From positions 16,552-80,551 of the forward strand of contig CAYXHF010000006.1 in the NCBI GenBank assembly GCA_964464815.1: DNA of 64,000 bases, written 5' to 3'. Shown here piece by piece: positions 15,048 to 23,903 of this stretch. The notes beneath the pieces were generated by a model. It saw only the letters and a program-made list of their open reading frames with translations, had not been told where the DNA came from and ran no database searches. Position numbers and translations under genes: made by a program. Numbering within the stretch: the stretch's first letter is position 1; the number at the start of each line of letters is the position of its first letter. Origin of the DNA: UBA11524 sp964464815. Lineage in GTDB: Bacteria > Bacillota > Clostridia > Christensenellales > Aristaeellaceae.

Positions 15048-16820
15048 ATGAGACAGCAATTGATTGCGCTTCGTCGCGCGATGGCTGAACATCACATGGA
15101 TCTCTACATTATCCCCACGGATGACTTCCACGCATCGGAATATGTGGGCGAGCATTTCCGTGGCCGTCACTATGTTTCTGGCTTCACTGGCAGCGCGGGT
15201 ACCCTCGTTGTGACGCAGGAGGAGGCCGGCTTGTGGACGGATGGCCGCTATTTCATTCAGGCGGCACAGCAGCTGGAAGGCAGTGGCATCGAGCTGCGCA
15301 AAATGGGCGAACCCGGCGTGCCCACGATCATGGCCTATCTGGAAAAAACGATGCATGAGGGCCAGACGCTGGGCTTTGATGGCCGTGTGGTGACGGCGCG
15401 CCAGTATGAAGGCTACGCCAAGCTGGTGGAAAAGAAAAATGGCAAGCTGGCCACGGATTGCGACCTGCTGGATGAGGTGTGGGAAGGCCGTCCGGCCCTG
15501 TCTGCCGCGCCCGCATGGGAGCTGCCGGTGTCCCTGACCGGCAAGAGCCGTCAGGAAAAGCTGGCGCAGGTTCGCGCAGAAATGGAACAGCTGGGCGCAG
15601 ATGCGCTGATTATCTCCTCCCTGATGGACGTGTGCTGGCTGATGAATCTGCGCGGCAACGACGTGGACTGCACGCCGGTGATGCTCTCCTTCGCGGCGGT
15701 GACGCAGAAGGAAGCGGTGCTGTTTGTCAATCCGGCAATCCTCAGCCGTGAGATTCAGGCGGCCTTGCAGCAGGATGGCGTGACGATTCGTCCCTATGCC
15801 TGCGTCTATGAGTACGCCAAGAAGCTCCCCGCTGGCTCGACGGTCATGATGAACCTGCATGTGGTCAACAGCCTGATTCGCGCCTGCGTGCCGGATACGG
15901 TGACGGTCATTGACCACGCCGACCCGACGGAGCTGCCCAAGGCCATCAAGAACCCGACCGAGGTTGATGGCTTCCGTCAGGCGCATGTGCAGGACGGTGT
16001 GGCTGTGACGCGCCTGATGTACTGGCTCAAGCACAATGTGGGCAAGATTCCGATGACGGAGCTGAGCGTGGCCGAAAAGCTGGAAGAATTCCGCTGCGAA
16101 CGCCCGGATTACATCGGACCGTCCTTCTCGCCCATTATTGCTTATGGCGCGCATGGCGCGATTGTGCATTATTCCCCCTCGGAGGAGTCCAACATTCCTG
16201 TTGAGCCGCGCTCACTTCTGCTGGCCGATACGGGTGGACACTATTTGCAGGGTTCGACCGACATTACCCGCACCTTCGCCATGGGCGAAACGACGGATGA
16301 GGAAAAGAAGTTCTTCACCCTCGTCCTGAAGGGCAATCTACACCTGGGCCACGCCCACTGGAAGCACGGCTGCACCGGCGGCAACCTGGATTATCTGGCG
16401 CGTGAACCTCTTTGGCAGATTGGCATGGACTACAACCATGGCACGGGCCACGGCGTTGGCTATGTGCTCAGCGTCCACGAAGGCCCGCAGCGCATTCACT
16501 GGCGCACCAATCCGGTGGTGCTTGAGCCTGGCATGGTGACGAGCAACGAGCCTGGCTTCTATCTGGAAGGGAAATTCGGCATTCGTCACGAGAACCTGAC
16601 GGTGGTTTGTGAGGGTGAGACGAATGCGTATGGTCGGTTCATGCATTTTGACACACTGACGATGGTTCCGTTTGATTTGGATGCGGTAGATGTACGGTAT
16701 CTGAATGAGGATGATCGGGCATTGTTGAATGCGTATCATGAGCAGGTATATGAGACGTTGAAGGGATATTTACCGGAGGAAGAGGCTGCATGGCTACGCC
16801 ACGCAACGCGCCCCATCTAA
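15048..16820 (+). CDS. Aminopeptidase P family protein (Xaa-Pro aminopeptidase)
   Basis: This 590-residue cytosolic metalloenzyme removes N-terminal residues that precede proline. It has the three-domain layout of the long XPNPEP1-like form: two creatinase-N-like domains (about 1-310) and a C-terminal pita-bread catalytic domain. Metal ligands appear as LLADTGGHYLQGSTDITRT (two Asp), the His in GTGHGVGYVLSVHEGP, the Glu in TSNEPGFYLEGKFGIRHEN and the final Glu of the RHENL block. ATG 15048 follows AGGAAGAGG by about 7 bases; the open frame continues upstream only as a shadow of cysE. The last 200 bases use more TTG, TTA and GTA codons than the rest of the gene. Confidence 0.95.
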   Translation: MRQQLIALRRAMAEHHMDLYIIPTDDFHASEYVGEHFRGRHYVSGFTGSAGTLVVTQEEAGLWTDGRYFIQAAQQLEGSGIELRKMGEPGVPTIMAYLEKTMHEGQTLGFDGRVVTARQYEGYAKLVEKKNGKLATDCDLLDEVWEGRPALSAAPAWELPVSLTGKSRQEKLAQVRAEMEQLGADALIISSLMDVCWLMNLRGNDVDCTPVMLSFAAVTQKEAVLFVNPAILSREIQAALQQDGVTIRPYACVYEYAKKLPAGSTVMMNLHVVNSLIRACVPDTVTVIDHADPTELPKAIKNPTEVDGFRQAHVQDGVAVTRLMYWLKHNVGKIPMTELSVAEKLEEFRCERPDYIGPSFSPIIAYGAHGAIVHYSPSEESNIPVEPRSLLLADTGGHYLQGSTDITRTFAMGETTDEEKKFFTLVLKGNLHLGHAHWKHGCTGGNLDYLAREPLWQIGMDYNHGTGHGVGYVLSVHEGPQRIHWRTNPVVLEPGMVTSNEPGFYLEGKFGIRHENLTVVCEGETNAYGRFMHFDTLTMVPFDLDAVDVRYLNEDDRALLNAYHEQVYETLKGYLPEEEAAWLRHATRPI

Positions 16821-17139
16821 GGGAAAGGAAAACCGGTTCTCAGCCTAACATGCGGAAAATGTCAATGATATCGCGTCAACTCAATCGCAAAACGGGAGTC
16901 GAGAGGGTCGAAGACCCTTCGCGGGTCAAGGGCAGAGCCCTTGCGGGTGCAGGGCAGCGCCCTGCTGGGTTTGTGCAAAGCCCAATAAAACCCGTTCAAC
17001 ACGCAAAAACAGACCAGCGCCCTCTCAGCTATCGTCCAAGTTGTCCACGCTCGCAGAGCCGCGCCGCATTGCAATCCCCGCGTAGAGCATTGTAACTAAA
17101 TTCCTATCGCACCGCACCAATTGGACTCTCCAAAACCGC
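16821..17139. other. Intergenic stretch holding a palindromic repeat element
   Basis: No gene is seen here. Bases 16891-17000 are a GC-rich repeat element described separately. The rest (16821-16890 and 17001-17139) shows nothing I recognise, and no clear terminator follows the aminopeptidase gene other than the hairpins of the repeat. Confidence 0.6.
16891..17000. repeat. REP-like multi-hairpin element, related to the 61.1 kb tandem repeat
   Basis: Four consecutive hairpins are present: AGGGTC/GACCCT (16904-16918), CAAGGGC/GCCCTTG (16927-16943), GCAGGGC/GCCCTGC with loop AGC (16949-16965) and GGGTTTG/CAAAGCCC (16968-16983). The two central hairpins match the core of the 99-base tandem units at 61139-61435 almost base for base, so both places carry one dispersed family. 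Confidence 0.75.
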
Positions 17140-17168
17140 TTGCAACAACGAATGACATGTGATATGAT
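17140..17168 (+). promoter_or_regulatory. Promoter of the DUF4097-ybaB-recR group
   Basis: TTGCAA (17140-17145), a 17-base spacer and TATGAT (17163-17168) with a TGA extended -10 element. Confidence 0.65.
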
Positions 17169-17196
17169 GGAGTGTAAATGACGGAGGTGAATGCGC

Positions 17197-17958
17197 ATGA
17201 ATTCTCGCAATGCTTATCCAGCGTTGACCATCACCCAGTTGACCATTCATCTGGCCGGGGCGCTGCTGGAGCTGTATGCGGATGACACGCAGGAGATTCA
17301 GGTCATGGCCGCAGGCGATGACCATGATATGAAGACAATCCAGATTACGCAGGAAGGCGATTCGCTGTTGATTGAACAGTCGGCAACGGCCTATGCGCCA
17401 GCGCCTCGCGTGCCACGTTGGTTGCAGGTGACGGTGCGTATGCCGAATTCCTGGAAGGGAAAGGTGGATGTGCGCACGACGTCGGGCAGCGTGCATGTGC
17501 GGGGCCTGTGCGTGAGCGATTTGTCGGTGGACTCCCTGTCGGGTGCGGTTATGCTCACGGATGTGGAAAGCCTATCCCTGAAGGTGAAAAACGGTAGCGG
17601 CGGCATTTCGGGTAATACCCTGTATGGCGAAGAATGTAGCCTGTTCACCACGACGGGCATGCTGTCCATGGATCGCATGGCGTTCCGGGATGTGTCGCTG
17701 TCCTCGGTCAGCCGGGGCGCAATTCTTTCCTTTGCACAGATGTTCTCGAGCTTCCGCGGTGTGTCGGCTGGCGGCGATATTTCCCTGACCGTGCCAGTAG
17801 CGGAGTGCGACGCGATTTTGCGTAGCGCATCGGGACGAATGCTGACGGATGGCGTGTCGATTGTGGCGGGTGCGCCGTCGGTGCGCGTCAAAACGGTTTC
17901 CGGTAACTTGTCCATACACCGCTTGACGGATGAGGACGAAACAGAAATGCAACAATAA
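17197..17958 (+). CDS. DUF4097-family beta-helix protein (adhesin-like repeat)
   Basis: This 253-residue protein is dominated by short beta-strand repeats of the DUF4097 type, such as VDVRTTSGSVHVRGL, LSVDSLSGAVMLTDV, LKVKNGSGGISGN and VRVKTVSGNLSIHRL. These form a right-handed beta-solenoid. There is no signal peptide or membrane segment, so it looks cytoplasmic. Relatives in Bacillota often sit near stress or envelope regulators, but no biochemical role is established. ATG 17197 has GGAGGT 8 bases upstream; the ATG at 17191 is only 2 bases from that site. It is the first gene of a run with ybaB and recR. Confidence 0.75.
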   Translation: MNSRNAYPALTITQLTIHLAGALLELYADDTQEIQVMAAGDDHDMKTIQITQEGDSLLIEQSATAYAPAPRVPRWLQVTVRMPNSWKGKVDVRTTSGSVHVRGLCVSDLSVDSLSGAVMLTDVESLSLKVKNGSGGISGNTLYGEECSLFTTTGMLSMDRMAFRDVSLSSVSRGAILSFAQMFSSFRGVSAGGDISLTVPVAECDAILRSASGRMLTDGVSIVAGAPSVRVKTVSGNLSIHRLTDEDETEMQQ

Positions 17959-17984
17959 ACGTAATTTTGAGGAGGAACAAAACA

Positions 17985-18329
17985 ATGGCAAGACAGAACT
18001 TTGGCTTTGGCGGTGGCAATAACATGCAGCAGCTGATGCGTCAGGCGCAGAAGATGCAGCAGGCGATGACGGAGGCGCAGGAGAAGCTGGATGCGCAGGA
18101 ATATGAAGCGCAGTCCGGTGGCGGCGTCGTGTCGGTGAAGGTGAGCGGCAAGCGTGAGCTGCTGTCCCTGACGATTGATCCCAAGGTGGTTGATCCCGAC
18201 GACGTGGAGATGCTCCAGGATCTGATCATGGCGGCTGTCAACGAGGCGCTGCGCAAGGGCGAAGCGAATCGTGAGGACACGATGAATAAGATGGCGCCCG
18301 GCATGGGCGGTATGGGCGGTCTGTTCTGA
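17985..18329 (+). CDS. ebfC: YbaB/EbfC family nucleoid-associated protein
   Basis: This 114-residue protein binds DNA as a dimer and is commonly encoded just before recR, as here. The family core is clear: MQQLMRQAQKMQQAMTEAQEKL (helix) and a beta-strand block GGGVVSVKVSGKRELLSLTIDPKVVDP. Both tails are Gly-rich. ATG 17985 follows GGAGGA by about 8 bases. Its stop shares one base with the recR start (TGATG), so recR is translationally coupled to it. Confidence 0.95.
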   Translation: MARQNFGFGGGNNMQQLMRQAQKMQQAMTEAQEKLDAQEYEAQSGGGVVSVKVSGKRELLSLTIDPKVVDPDDVEMLQDLIMAAVNEALRKGEANREDTMNKMAPGMGGMGGLF

Positions 18330-18928
18330 TGTCGGGACAAATAGAACCCATTGAGCGGATGGTGTCGGAGCTGTCGCACCTGCCCGGTATCGGGCGAAAG
18401 ACGGCGGCGCGACTGGCCTACTATATCGTAGGGATGCCGCTGGAGGATGTACACGCACTTGCCGCTGCTATCTGGCAGGGGCGAAAGGCGATTCGCTATT
18501 GCGAGGTGTGCGGCAATTTCTCCTCCGGGGAGAAGTGCGCCGTCTGTGCGCAGGAGGAGCGCCATAATGGCCAGATTTGTGTCGTGCGTGACCCGCGCGA
18601 CGTGGCGGCCATGGAGCGTATGCATGATTATCATGGCTTGTACCATGTGCTGCATGGCACGCTGTCGCCCATGGATGGCGTTGGCCCGGAGGATATTCAT
18701 ATCAAGGAGCTGCTGGCCCGTTTGCAGAGCGAGCAGGTCAATGAGGTCATTCTGGCAACCAACCCTGATATTGAGGGCGAGGCCACCGCAACGTATATTG
18801 CCCGGCTGATTAAGCCCATGGGCATTAAGTGCAGCCGCATTGCCCACGGCGTGCCGGTCGGCAGCGATCTGGAATATGCTGATGAGGTCACGCTCTCCAA
18901 GGCCATGGAGGGCAGACGCGAGCTGTAA
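18329..18928 (+). CDS. recR: Recombination protein RecR
   Basis: This 199-residue protein has the normal RecR length. It acts with RecF and RecO to load RecA on gapped DNA. Visible parts are the N-terminal helix-hairpin-helix (LPGIGRKTAARLAYYIV), the four-cysteine zinc finger (YCEVCGNFSSGEKCAVC) and a Toprim domain (ICVVRDPRDVAAMERM through EVILATNPDIEGEATATY). The C-terminal GVPVGSDLEYADEVTLSKAMEGRREL is standard. The start overlaps the ybaB stop by one base. Confidence 0.98.
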   Translation: MSGQIEPIERMVSELSHLPGIGRKTAARLAYYIVGMPLEDVHALAAAIWQGRKAIRYCEVCGNFSSGEKCAVCAQEERHNGQICVVRDPRDVAAMERMHDYHGLYHVLHGTLSPMDGVGPEDIHIKELLARLQSEQVNEVILATNPDIEGEATATYIARLIKPMGIKCSRIAHGVPVGSDLEYADEVTLSKAMEGRREL

Positions 18929-18964
18929 GCGTGGCGGCCAAAGACAATTGGAGGGAAAGCAACG

Positions 18965-19870
18965 ATGTTTCTTGCTGATACGCATTCGGACACGCTTTTC
19001 GCCTTGGGCGTAGGCGCGGCTACCCTGCAACAAACGGACATTACGCCTGAAAGACTGCGCCAGGGACAGGTGAACCTGCAAACCTTCGCGCTGTGGAGTG
19101 GCCCGGAAGGCCCCAAGGGCGATTACGAGACGTTTGCGGAAAAAGCCTATGCGGCGGCGAAGCAGTTTACCGATGCGGGCATTCGTCAGGTGGATGATCC
19201 GTCTGAGGTGAAGGAAAACGAAAACGCCTTCCTGCTGTCGTTTGAAGGGTGCGAGGTGTTCCAGAAGAGTACGGAAATGGTGTCCTTCTGGCGCGAACGT
19301 GGCATCCGCATTGCGGCGCTGGTGTGGAATCATCCCAATGATTTCGCCACGCCGGCAGAGGTGGATGATACCACCCATCTGACGCAAAAGGGCATCCAGA
19401 CCGTGCGCGCCATGCAGCGTCAGGGCATCAGCATTGACGTGTCGCATTTGAATGAAGCAGGCTTCTGGGATTTGTTCGCAAAGGGCGAGCGGCCGCCGAT
19501 GGCAAGCCATAGCTGCTGCCGTGCGCTGTGCGACCATAGCCGGAATCTGACCGATGACCAGATTCGCGCCATGATTCAGTATGGCGGCTATATCGGCGTC
19601 AATTTCTACCCGGTCTTCCTGTCTGCGGATGGAAAGGCCGATAGCGTGACCATTGCCCAGCACATTGACCATATCTGCCAGTTGGGCGGTGCGGACATTG
19701 TGGGCTTCGGCAGCGACTTTGATGGCATTGAGGTTTCGCCGGAGGATGTGCGTCATCCGGGCGAAATGGGCAATCTGCTCACGGCCCTGCGGAACTATGG
19801 CTACAATGAAGAAGCGCTGGAAAATATCTGCGGCAAAAATCTGTTGCATTATTTTGCGCGGTTGAAGTAA
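18965..19870 (+). CDS. Peptidase M19 (membrane dipeptidase family)
   Basis: This 301-residue zinc metallopeptidase of the renal dipeptidase family cleaves dipeptides. Metal ligands are visible in ADTHSDTLF (His6, Asp8), the Glu of LLSFEGCEVF, and two His in MASHSCCRALCDHSRNLTD. GFGSDFDGIE holds the conserved Asp near the C-terminus. There is no signal peptide, so it probably acts in the cytoplasm despite the family name. GGAGGG lies 8-9 bases before the ATG. It follows recR by 36 bases and is closed by a strong terminator. Confidence 0.93.
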   Translation: MFLADTHSDTLFALGVGAATLQQTDITPERLRQGQVNLQTFALWSGPEGPKGDYETFAEKAYAAAKQFTDAGIRQVDDPSEVKENENAFLLSFEGCEVFQKSTEMVSFWRERGIRIAALVWNHPNDFATPAEVDDTTHLTQKGIQTVRAMQRQGISIDVSHLNEAGFWDLFAKGERPPMASHSCCRALCDHSRNLTDDQIRAMIQYGGYIGVNFYPVFLSADGKADSVTIAQHIDHICQLGGADIVGFGSDFDGIEVSPEDVRHPGEMGNLLTALRNYGYNEEALENICGKNLLHYFARLK

Positions 19871-19884
19871 GCGAATAAGCATCA

Positions 19885-19926
19885 AAAACGCTCTGTCTGG
19901 CAAGAATAGCCGGGCAGGGCGTTTTT
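19885..19926 (+). terminator. Terminator after the M19 dipeptidase gene
   Basis: AAAACGCTCTGTCTGGC pairs with GCCGGGCAGGGCGTTTT around a 7-base loop and ends in a T6 tract. Confidence 0.85.
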
Positions 19927-19947
19927 TCTGCCCGCGGAGGCAATGGG

Positions 19948-20622
19948 ATGATTGAGCTAAGCAATATTACGCGCTCGTTTCCCGCAAGGGGAAGAGATGC
20001 GCCGCCAGCGATGATTTTGCGGGGCGTGTCGATGCATATTCCACCGGGCGCGTATGCGTCCCTGACGGGCGCAAGCGGTTCGGGAAAGAGTACGCTGATG
20101 AACATTCTGGGCTGCCTTGACCGGGCGAGTAGTGGTACATATCGCCTGCATGGTCGGGATGTGTCGTCCCTGTCGCCAAAGGAGCTGGCGGCGGTGCGTG
20201 GAGAAGAAATCGGGTTTGTGTTTCAGGGCTTTCAGCTGATTCCGCGCTTGACGGCGTTGGAAAACGTGATGCTGCCGCTGATGCTGTGCGGTGTGTCGCT
20301 GACAGCGCGCAGGAAAACGGCGGAACAGCTGCTGGAACGCGTTGGACTTGCGGAAAAGATGCAGCATTATCCGGCGGCACTCTCCGGTGGACAGCAGCAG
20401 CGCGTGGCAATTGCGCGTGCGCTGGTGCGGCGGCCTGCGCTCATTCTGGCGGATGAGCCGACGGGAAGCCTCGACCCGCAGGCGGCGCGGGAGGTGATGG
20501 CGCTGATGGAGGAGCTGAATCGCGCAGGGCAAACCATCCTGATGATTACGCATGATCCGGCGCTGGCTGCACGGGCCACACGACGCTATCAGCTGCTGGA
20601 CGGTCGGGTGATGGAAAAATGA
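19948..20622 (+). CDS. ABC transporter ATP-binding protein of the MacB/LolD type, without a permease
   Basis: This 224-residue ATPase has Walker A GASGSGKST, Q-loop FVFQGFQLIPRL, signature LSGGQQQR, Walker B ALILADEPTGSLD and the H-loop ITHD. The sequence is closest to the LolD/FtsE/MacB group, which drives efflux or lipoprotein and peptide export by mechanotransmission. Such ATPases are normally followed by a FtsX-like permease. Here the next gene is a response regulator with its own promoter, and no permease is encoded in the window. GGAGG lies about 10 bases upstream of the ATG. Confidence 0.9.
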   Translation: MIELSNITRSFPARGRDAPPAMILRGVSMHIPPGAYASLTGASGSGKSTLMNILGCLDRASSGTYRLHGRDVSSLSPKELAAVRGEEIGFVFQGFQLIPRLTALENVMLPLMLCGVSLTARRKTAEQLLERVGLAEKMQHYPAALSGGQQQRVAIARALVRRPALILADEPTGSLDPQAAREVMALMEELNRAGQTILMITHDPALAARATRRYQLLDGRVMEK

Positions 20623-20656
20623 TGGCAAAAGTATGACGAAATTGTGTCAGGATAGC

Positions 20657-20685
20657 TTGATTTTTTTCATAAGTCAGGGTACAAT
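20657..20685 (+). promoter_or_regulatory. Promoter of the two-component/GerMN operon
   Basis: TTGATT (20657-20662) and TACAAT (20680-20685) with 17 bases between them, 47 bases before the response regulator start. Confidence 0.7.
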
Positions 20686-20732
20686 AGAGAAGAACCGCGA
20701 TGCGGCAAATCATACAGAGGTGGAACAGGGCA

Positions 20733-21425
20733 ATGGGAAAGCGTATTTTGCTGGTGGATGATGAACCGCTGATTCTCAAGGGCTTGAAATATACACTGGA
20801 ACAGGATGGCTACGAAACGGAAACGGCGCTGGATGGTCAGGATGCGCTGGATAAGTTTTTTTCGGAAAGCTATGACCTGGTGCTGCTGGATGTGATGCTG
20901 CCCAAGGTGGACGGCCTGAGCGTCTGCCAGCGCATCCGGGAAAGCTCCAGTGTGCCGATTATCATGCTGACCGCTAAGGGCGATGACATGGATAAGATTC
21001 TGGGTCTGGAATATGGCGCGGATGACTACATGACAAAGCCGTTTAATATTCTGGAAGTGCGTGCGCGCATCAGGACGGTGCTGCGCCGTGCGGGAACGCT
21101 GCCGGAAGGCAATTCGCGCATCATCCGCGTGCATGATATGGAGGTCAACCTCTTCAAGCGCACGGTGACGCTGGGCGGGAAGGAAGTGCGCCTGACGGCC
21201 AAGGAGTTCGACCTGCTGCACATGTTCATTACCAACCGCGGCCGGCCGTTCTCCCGCAAGGAAATGCTGGAAGCTGTATGGAAGTATGATGAATACACCG
21301 GGGATGCCAGAACGGTCGATGTGCATATTCGCCGTCTGCGCGAAAAGATTGAGCGCGACCCGCAGAGACCGGAATTCATCTTCACGAAATGGAAGGTGGG
21401 CTACTATTTCACCGATAAGGACTAA
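20733..21425 (+). CDS. OmpR/PhoB-family response regulator
   Basis: This 230-residue regulator has a receiver domain with the acidic pocket VDDE (9-11), the phosphoacceptor Asp53 in LVLLDVMLP and Lys in YMTKPFN. A winged-helix OmpR domain follows (about 130-228, with VDVHIRRLREKI and the C-terminal hairpin FTKWKVGYYF). The start at 20733 follows GAGGTG by about 9 bases. It heads an operon with a sensor kinase and two GerMN proteins, an arrangement resembling mtrA-mtrB-lpqB of Actinobacteria. It is therefore probably a cell-envelope regulator, but its targets are not visible. Confidence 0.95.
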   Translation: MGKRILLVDDEPLILKGLKYTLEQDGYETETALDGQDALDKFFSESYDLVLLDVMLPKVDGLSVCQRIRESSSVPIIMLTAKGDDMDKILGLEYGADDYMTKPFNILEVRARIRTVLRRAGTLPEGNSRIIRVHDMEVNLFKRTVTLGGKEVRLTAKEFDLLHMFITNRGRPFSRKEMLEAVWKYDEYTGDARTVDVHIRRLREKIERDPQRPEFIFTKWKVGYYFTDKD

Positions 21426-21465
21426 ATGCCGCTTGTTGCAGGCATGGAAGCATGGGGCGACATCG

Positions 21466-22881
21466 ATGCGCTGGAAGCTGATGCTGATGTTTCTGAGCAT
21501 TATCGGCGCGTCCTTTGCGATTATGGCCTCCGTCATGACGGGCCTGGTCAGTGATACATTGTATATGCAGCGCACCCGACAAGCCACACGCTCTCTGGAG
21601 CAGATGGCTTCGTCGGTTGCGCCTTTTTTTGCATCCGCGCAGATGGAAAGCGTGAGCGATATGCTTGCGCAGCAGGCGGGTGAAATGGGCGGCCGCTTGC
21701 TGGCCGTTGATATGGATGGTAAGGTGCAGCTGGATACGTATGGCCAAATCAGCGGTCAGCGGCTGTCTTTGCCGGAGACGGTGACGGTTCTGCTGGATGG
21801 AGAGGCATCGGCCTTTGGCATTCACCGCATGGAGGAGGCAGGTCAGGCGCAGTATGTGGCACTGGCCGCCGCCGCGATGGAGACGCAGGGCGTGCGCATC
21901 GGTGCGCTGGTGATGTCCCTGCCGGTGGATGAACTGCAAAGCGCGCTGGAAACAGTGGAGGAACAGCTGATGACCATCTTTCTGGTCACAGCGGCGGCGG
22001 CGCTGGCGGCGGCATTGCTGCTTTCCGGCATGCTGACGCGCCCCATCAATGCGCTGACGCAGGCGATTCGCCGCATGGGACGAGGTGAACTGTCGGCGCG
22101 TGTGGAAATCAGCGCCAGTGGCGAATTGGGTGAATTGGCGCGCAGCTATAACGCGATGGCGGAGCAGATTGAGCATTTCGACAAGAGCCGCAGTCAGTTT
22201 GTCGCCAATGCGTCGCATGAACTCAAGACGCCCTTGGCGACGATGAAGCTGCTGCTGGAAAACATGCTCTACCAGCCTGATATGCCGCAGGAGCTGCGCA
22301 CGGAATTCATGCAGGACATGAATCACGAAATCGACCGCCTGAACGGCATCATCACGGATTTGCTGACGCTGACGCAGATGGACAGCCATTCCACGGCCTT
22401 GAAGCTCAGCCGGATTGACCTGTCGGCGCTGACTGAGGAAACGCTGCACACCCTGCAAATCGCGGCTGAAAGCAACGGACAGCACTTTACCGCCAATGTT
22501 GCCCCCGGTATCGTCATGCAGGGCGATGAGGGCAAGATAAGTCAGATTTTCTATAACCTGACGGACAACGCTATCAAATACACGCCCAAGGACGGCCATA
22601 TCACGGTGACGCTGGCGCAAAACGGAGGCGAAATCACCTTCCGCGTGCAGGATGACGGCATCGGCATCCCGGAGGAGGATCAGAAGCATATTTTCGACCG
22701 CTTCTACCGCGTGGATAAGGCACGCTCCCGCGCCACTGGTGGCACGGGCCTGGGACTGTCCATTGTGCGGCAGCTGGTGCTGATGCATGGCGGCAGCATT
22801 GACGTTTCGTCCCAGCCGGGCAAGGGCTCCAGCTTCCTGGTTACGCTGCCCAAGGATGCAAAGCGAGGTGATGCGCCGTGA
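21466..22881 (+). CDS. Membrane sensor histidine kinase with HAMP domain
   Basis: This 471-residue kinase has a first membrane helix at about residues 5-27, an extracytoplasmic sensor region (28-165) and a second helix (168-188). A HAMP linker follows (about 190-240), then HisKA with ASHELKTPL (His251) and a HATPase domain with NLTDNAIKYTP, DDGIGIPEED and GTGLGLSIV. It should phosphorylate the regulator encoded just before it. The start is uncertain: ATG 21466 has only a weak GGGGCG upstream, and TTG codons at 21433 and 21436 are in frame nearer the regulator stop. Its stop overlaps the next start (GTGA). Confidence 0.92.
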   Translation: MRWKLMLMFLSIIGASFAIMASVMTGLVSDTLYMQRTRQATRSLEQMASSVAPFFASAQMESVSDMLAQQAGEMGGRLLAVDMDGKVQLDTYGQISGQRLSLPETVTVLLDGEASAFGIHRMEEAGQAQYVALAAAAMETQGVRIGALVMSLPVDELQSALETVEEQLMTIFLVTAAAALAAALLLSGMLTRPINALTQAIRRMGRGELSARVEISASGELGELARSYNAMAEQIEHFDKSRSQFVANASHELKTPLATMKLLLENMLYQPDMPQELRTEFMQDMNHEIDRLNGIITDLLTLTQMDSHSTALKLSRIDLSALTEETLHTLQIAAESNGQHFTANVAPGIVMQGDEGKISQIFYNLTDNAIKYTPKDGHITVTLAQNGGEITFRVQDDGIGIPEEDQKHIFDRFYRVDKARSRATGGTGLGLSIVRQLVLMHGGSIDVSSQPGKGSSFLVTLPKDAKRGDAP

Positions 22882-23903
22882 AGCAAGCATGGAAACGCTT
22901 TGGCAAGGATGTGCTGCTGCTGCTCATGGTCGTGGCGGCGGTATTTCTGGTCTGGAAGGTCGCGGAGGAAAGGCTGGAGGAAGAGCCGATGCAGAATGTC
23001 TCCGTGACGGCGCGGCCGCAGGATGATGCGGTGCCAGCGGTGGACAGTGCGCATGCGCTGAGCCGCGAAACGACCGCACGCGTCTGGTACCGCTTGCAGG
23101 ACGAGCCGATGCTGGCGCCTGAGGAGCGGACGATTTCGCGCCGCGCGAATGAGACATATGAGACGGCACTGCTGCGGGTGCTGCTGGACGGCCCGACGCT
23201 GGGTGCGACGGAGCTGACCGGGCTGTTTCCGGCAGGAACGCGGGTCATTTCTACCGCGCGACAGGGCGATATGCTCTTTGTGACGCTGTCATATCAGCTG
23301 ATGAACTTTTACGGCGACGAACCGGAAAATTGGCGCAAGGATGCGCAGTGGACAGCGGAAATGCAGCTGCGCCGCCGTTTGGCGATGCAAGCCATTGCTG
23401 CCACGGTGACGGAAAACACCACGGCGCAGCAGGTTGTCATTTTGGTGGAGCAGCGCACGGAAAAAACGGATTCGATGCGCCTGAGAGAAAAATACTATCT
23501 GCTGGACGAAAAGGACGAATCCCTGGCGTCGCCGCTGGTGCGGGATGAGAGCGTACTGCTGACGGCATCCGGCACGATGCAGACCATCCTGACGGCACTG
23601 ACGCAGCAGGATTATCCGCGGTTGTATCGGTATTTGGCGCTGCAAGACGCGCAAAGCGGCGAGAAACGCCCGGAATATGATGCATTCGTGCAGACGATGC
23701 AGTCCTTTGCACCCATGACTACCTGCGTGGCATCGGGCGGGAGTGTGTTCAAGACCTCGGCGGTGTTTGTCCTGTCCGGCACGCAATTGCAGCAGGGCAG
23801 GGAGGTTCCGTTCACGGCGCACACCCTGCACCTGACGCGCCAGAACGGATTATGGCGCATTTCGATGGGACAGCTGATAACGTTGATGGAGGAAAAGCCA
23901 TGA
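22878..23903 (+). CDS. GerMN-domain membrane-anchored protein
   Basis: The 341-residue protein starts at a GTG that overlaps the kinase stop. An N-terminal membrane helix (about residues 11-28, DVLLLLMVVAAVFLVWKV) would anchor it outside the cell. The region from about 65 to 200 fits the GerMN domain, with TARVWYRLQDEP, LLRVLLDGPT and GDMLFVTLSYQLMN. The rest has no recognised motif. GerMN domains occur in spore-germination GerM and in actinobacterial LpqB. Being in one operon with the kinase and a second GerMN protein, it may modulate the kinase from outside; that is inference. Confidence 0.75.
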   Translation: MKQAWKRFGKDVLLLLMVVAAVFLVWKVAEERLEEEPMQNVSVTARPQDDAVPAVDSAHALSRETTARVWYRLQDEPMLAPEERTISRRANETYETALLRVLLDGPTLGATELTGLFPAGTRVISTARQGDMLFVTLSYQLMNFYGDEPENWRKDAQWTAEMQLRRRLAMQAIAATVTENTTAQQVVILVEQRTEKTDSMRLREKYYLLDEKDESLASPLVRDESVLLTASGTMQTILTALTQQDYPRLYRYLALQDAQSGEKRPEYDAFVQTMQSFAPMTTCVASGGSVFKTSAVFVLSGTQLQQGREVPFTAHTLHLTRQNGLWRISMGQLITLMEEKP

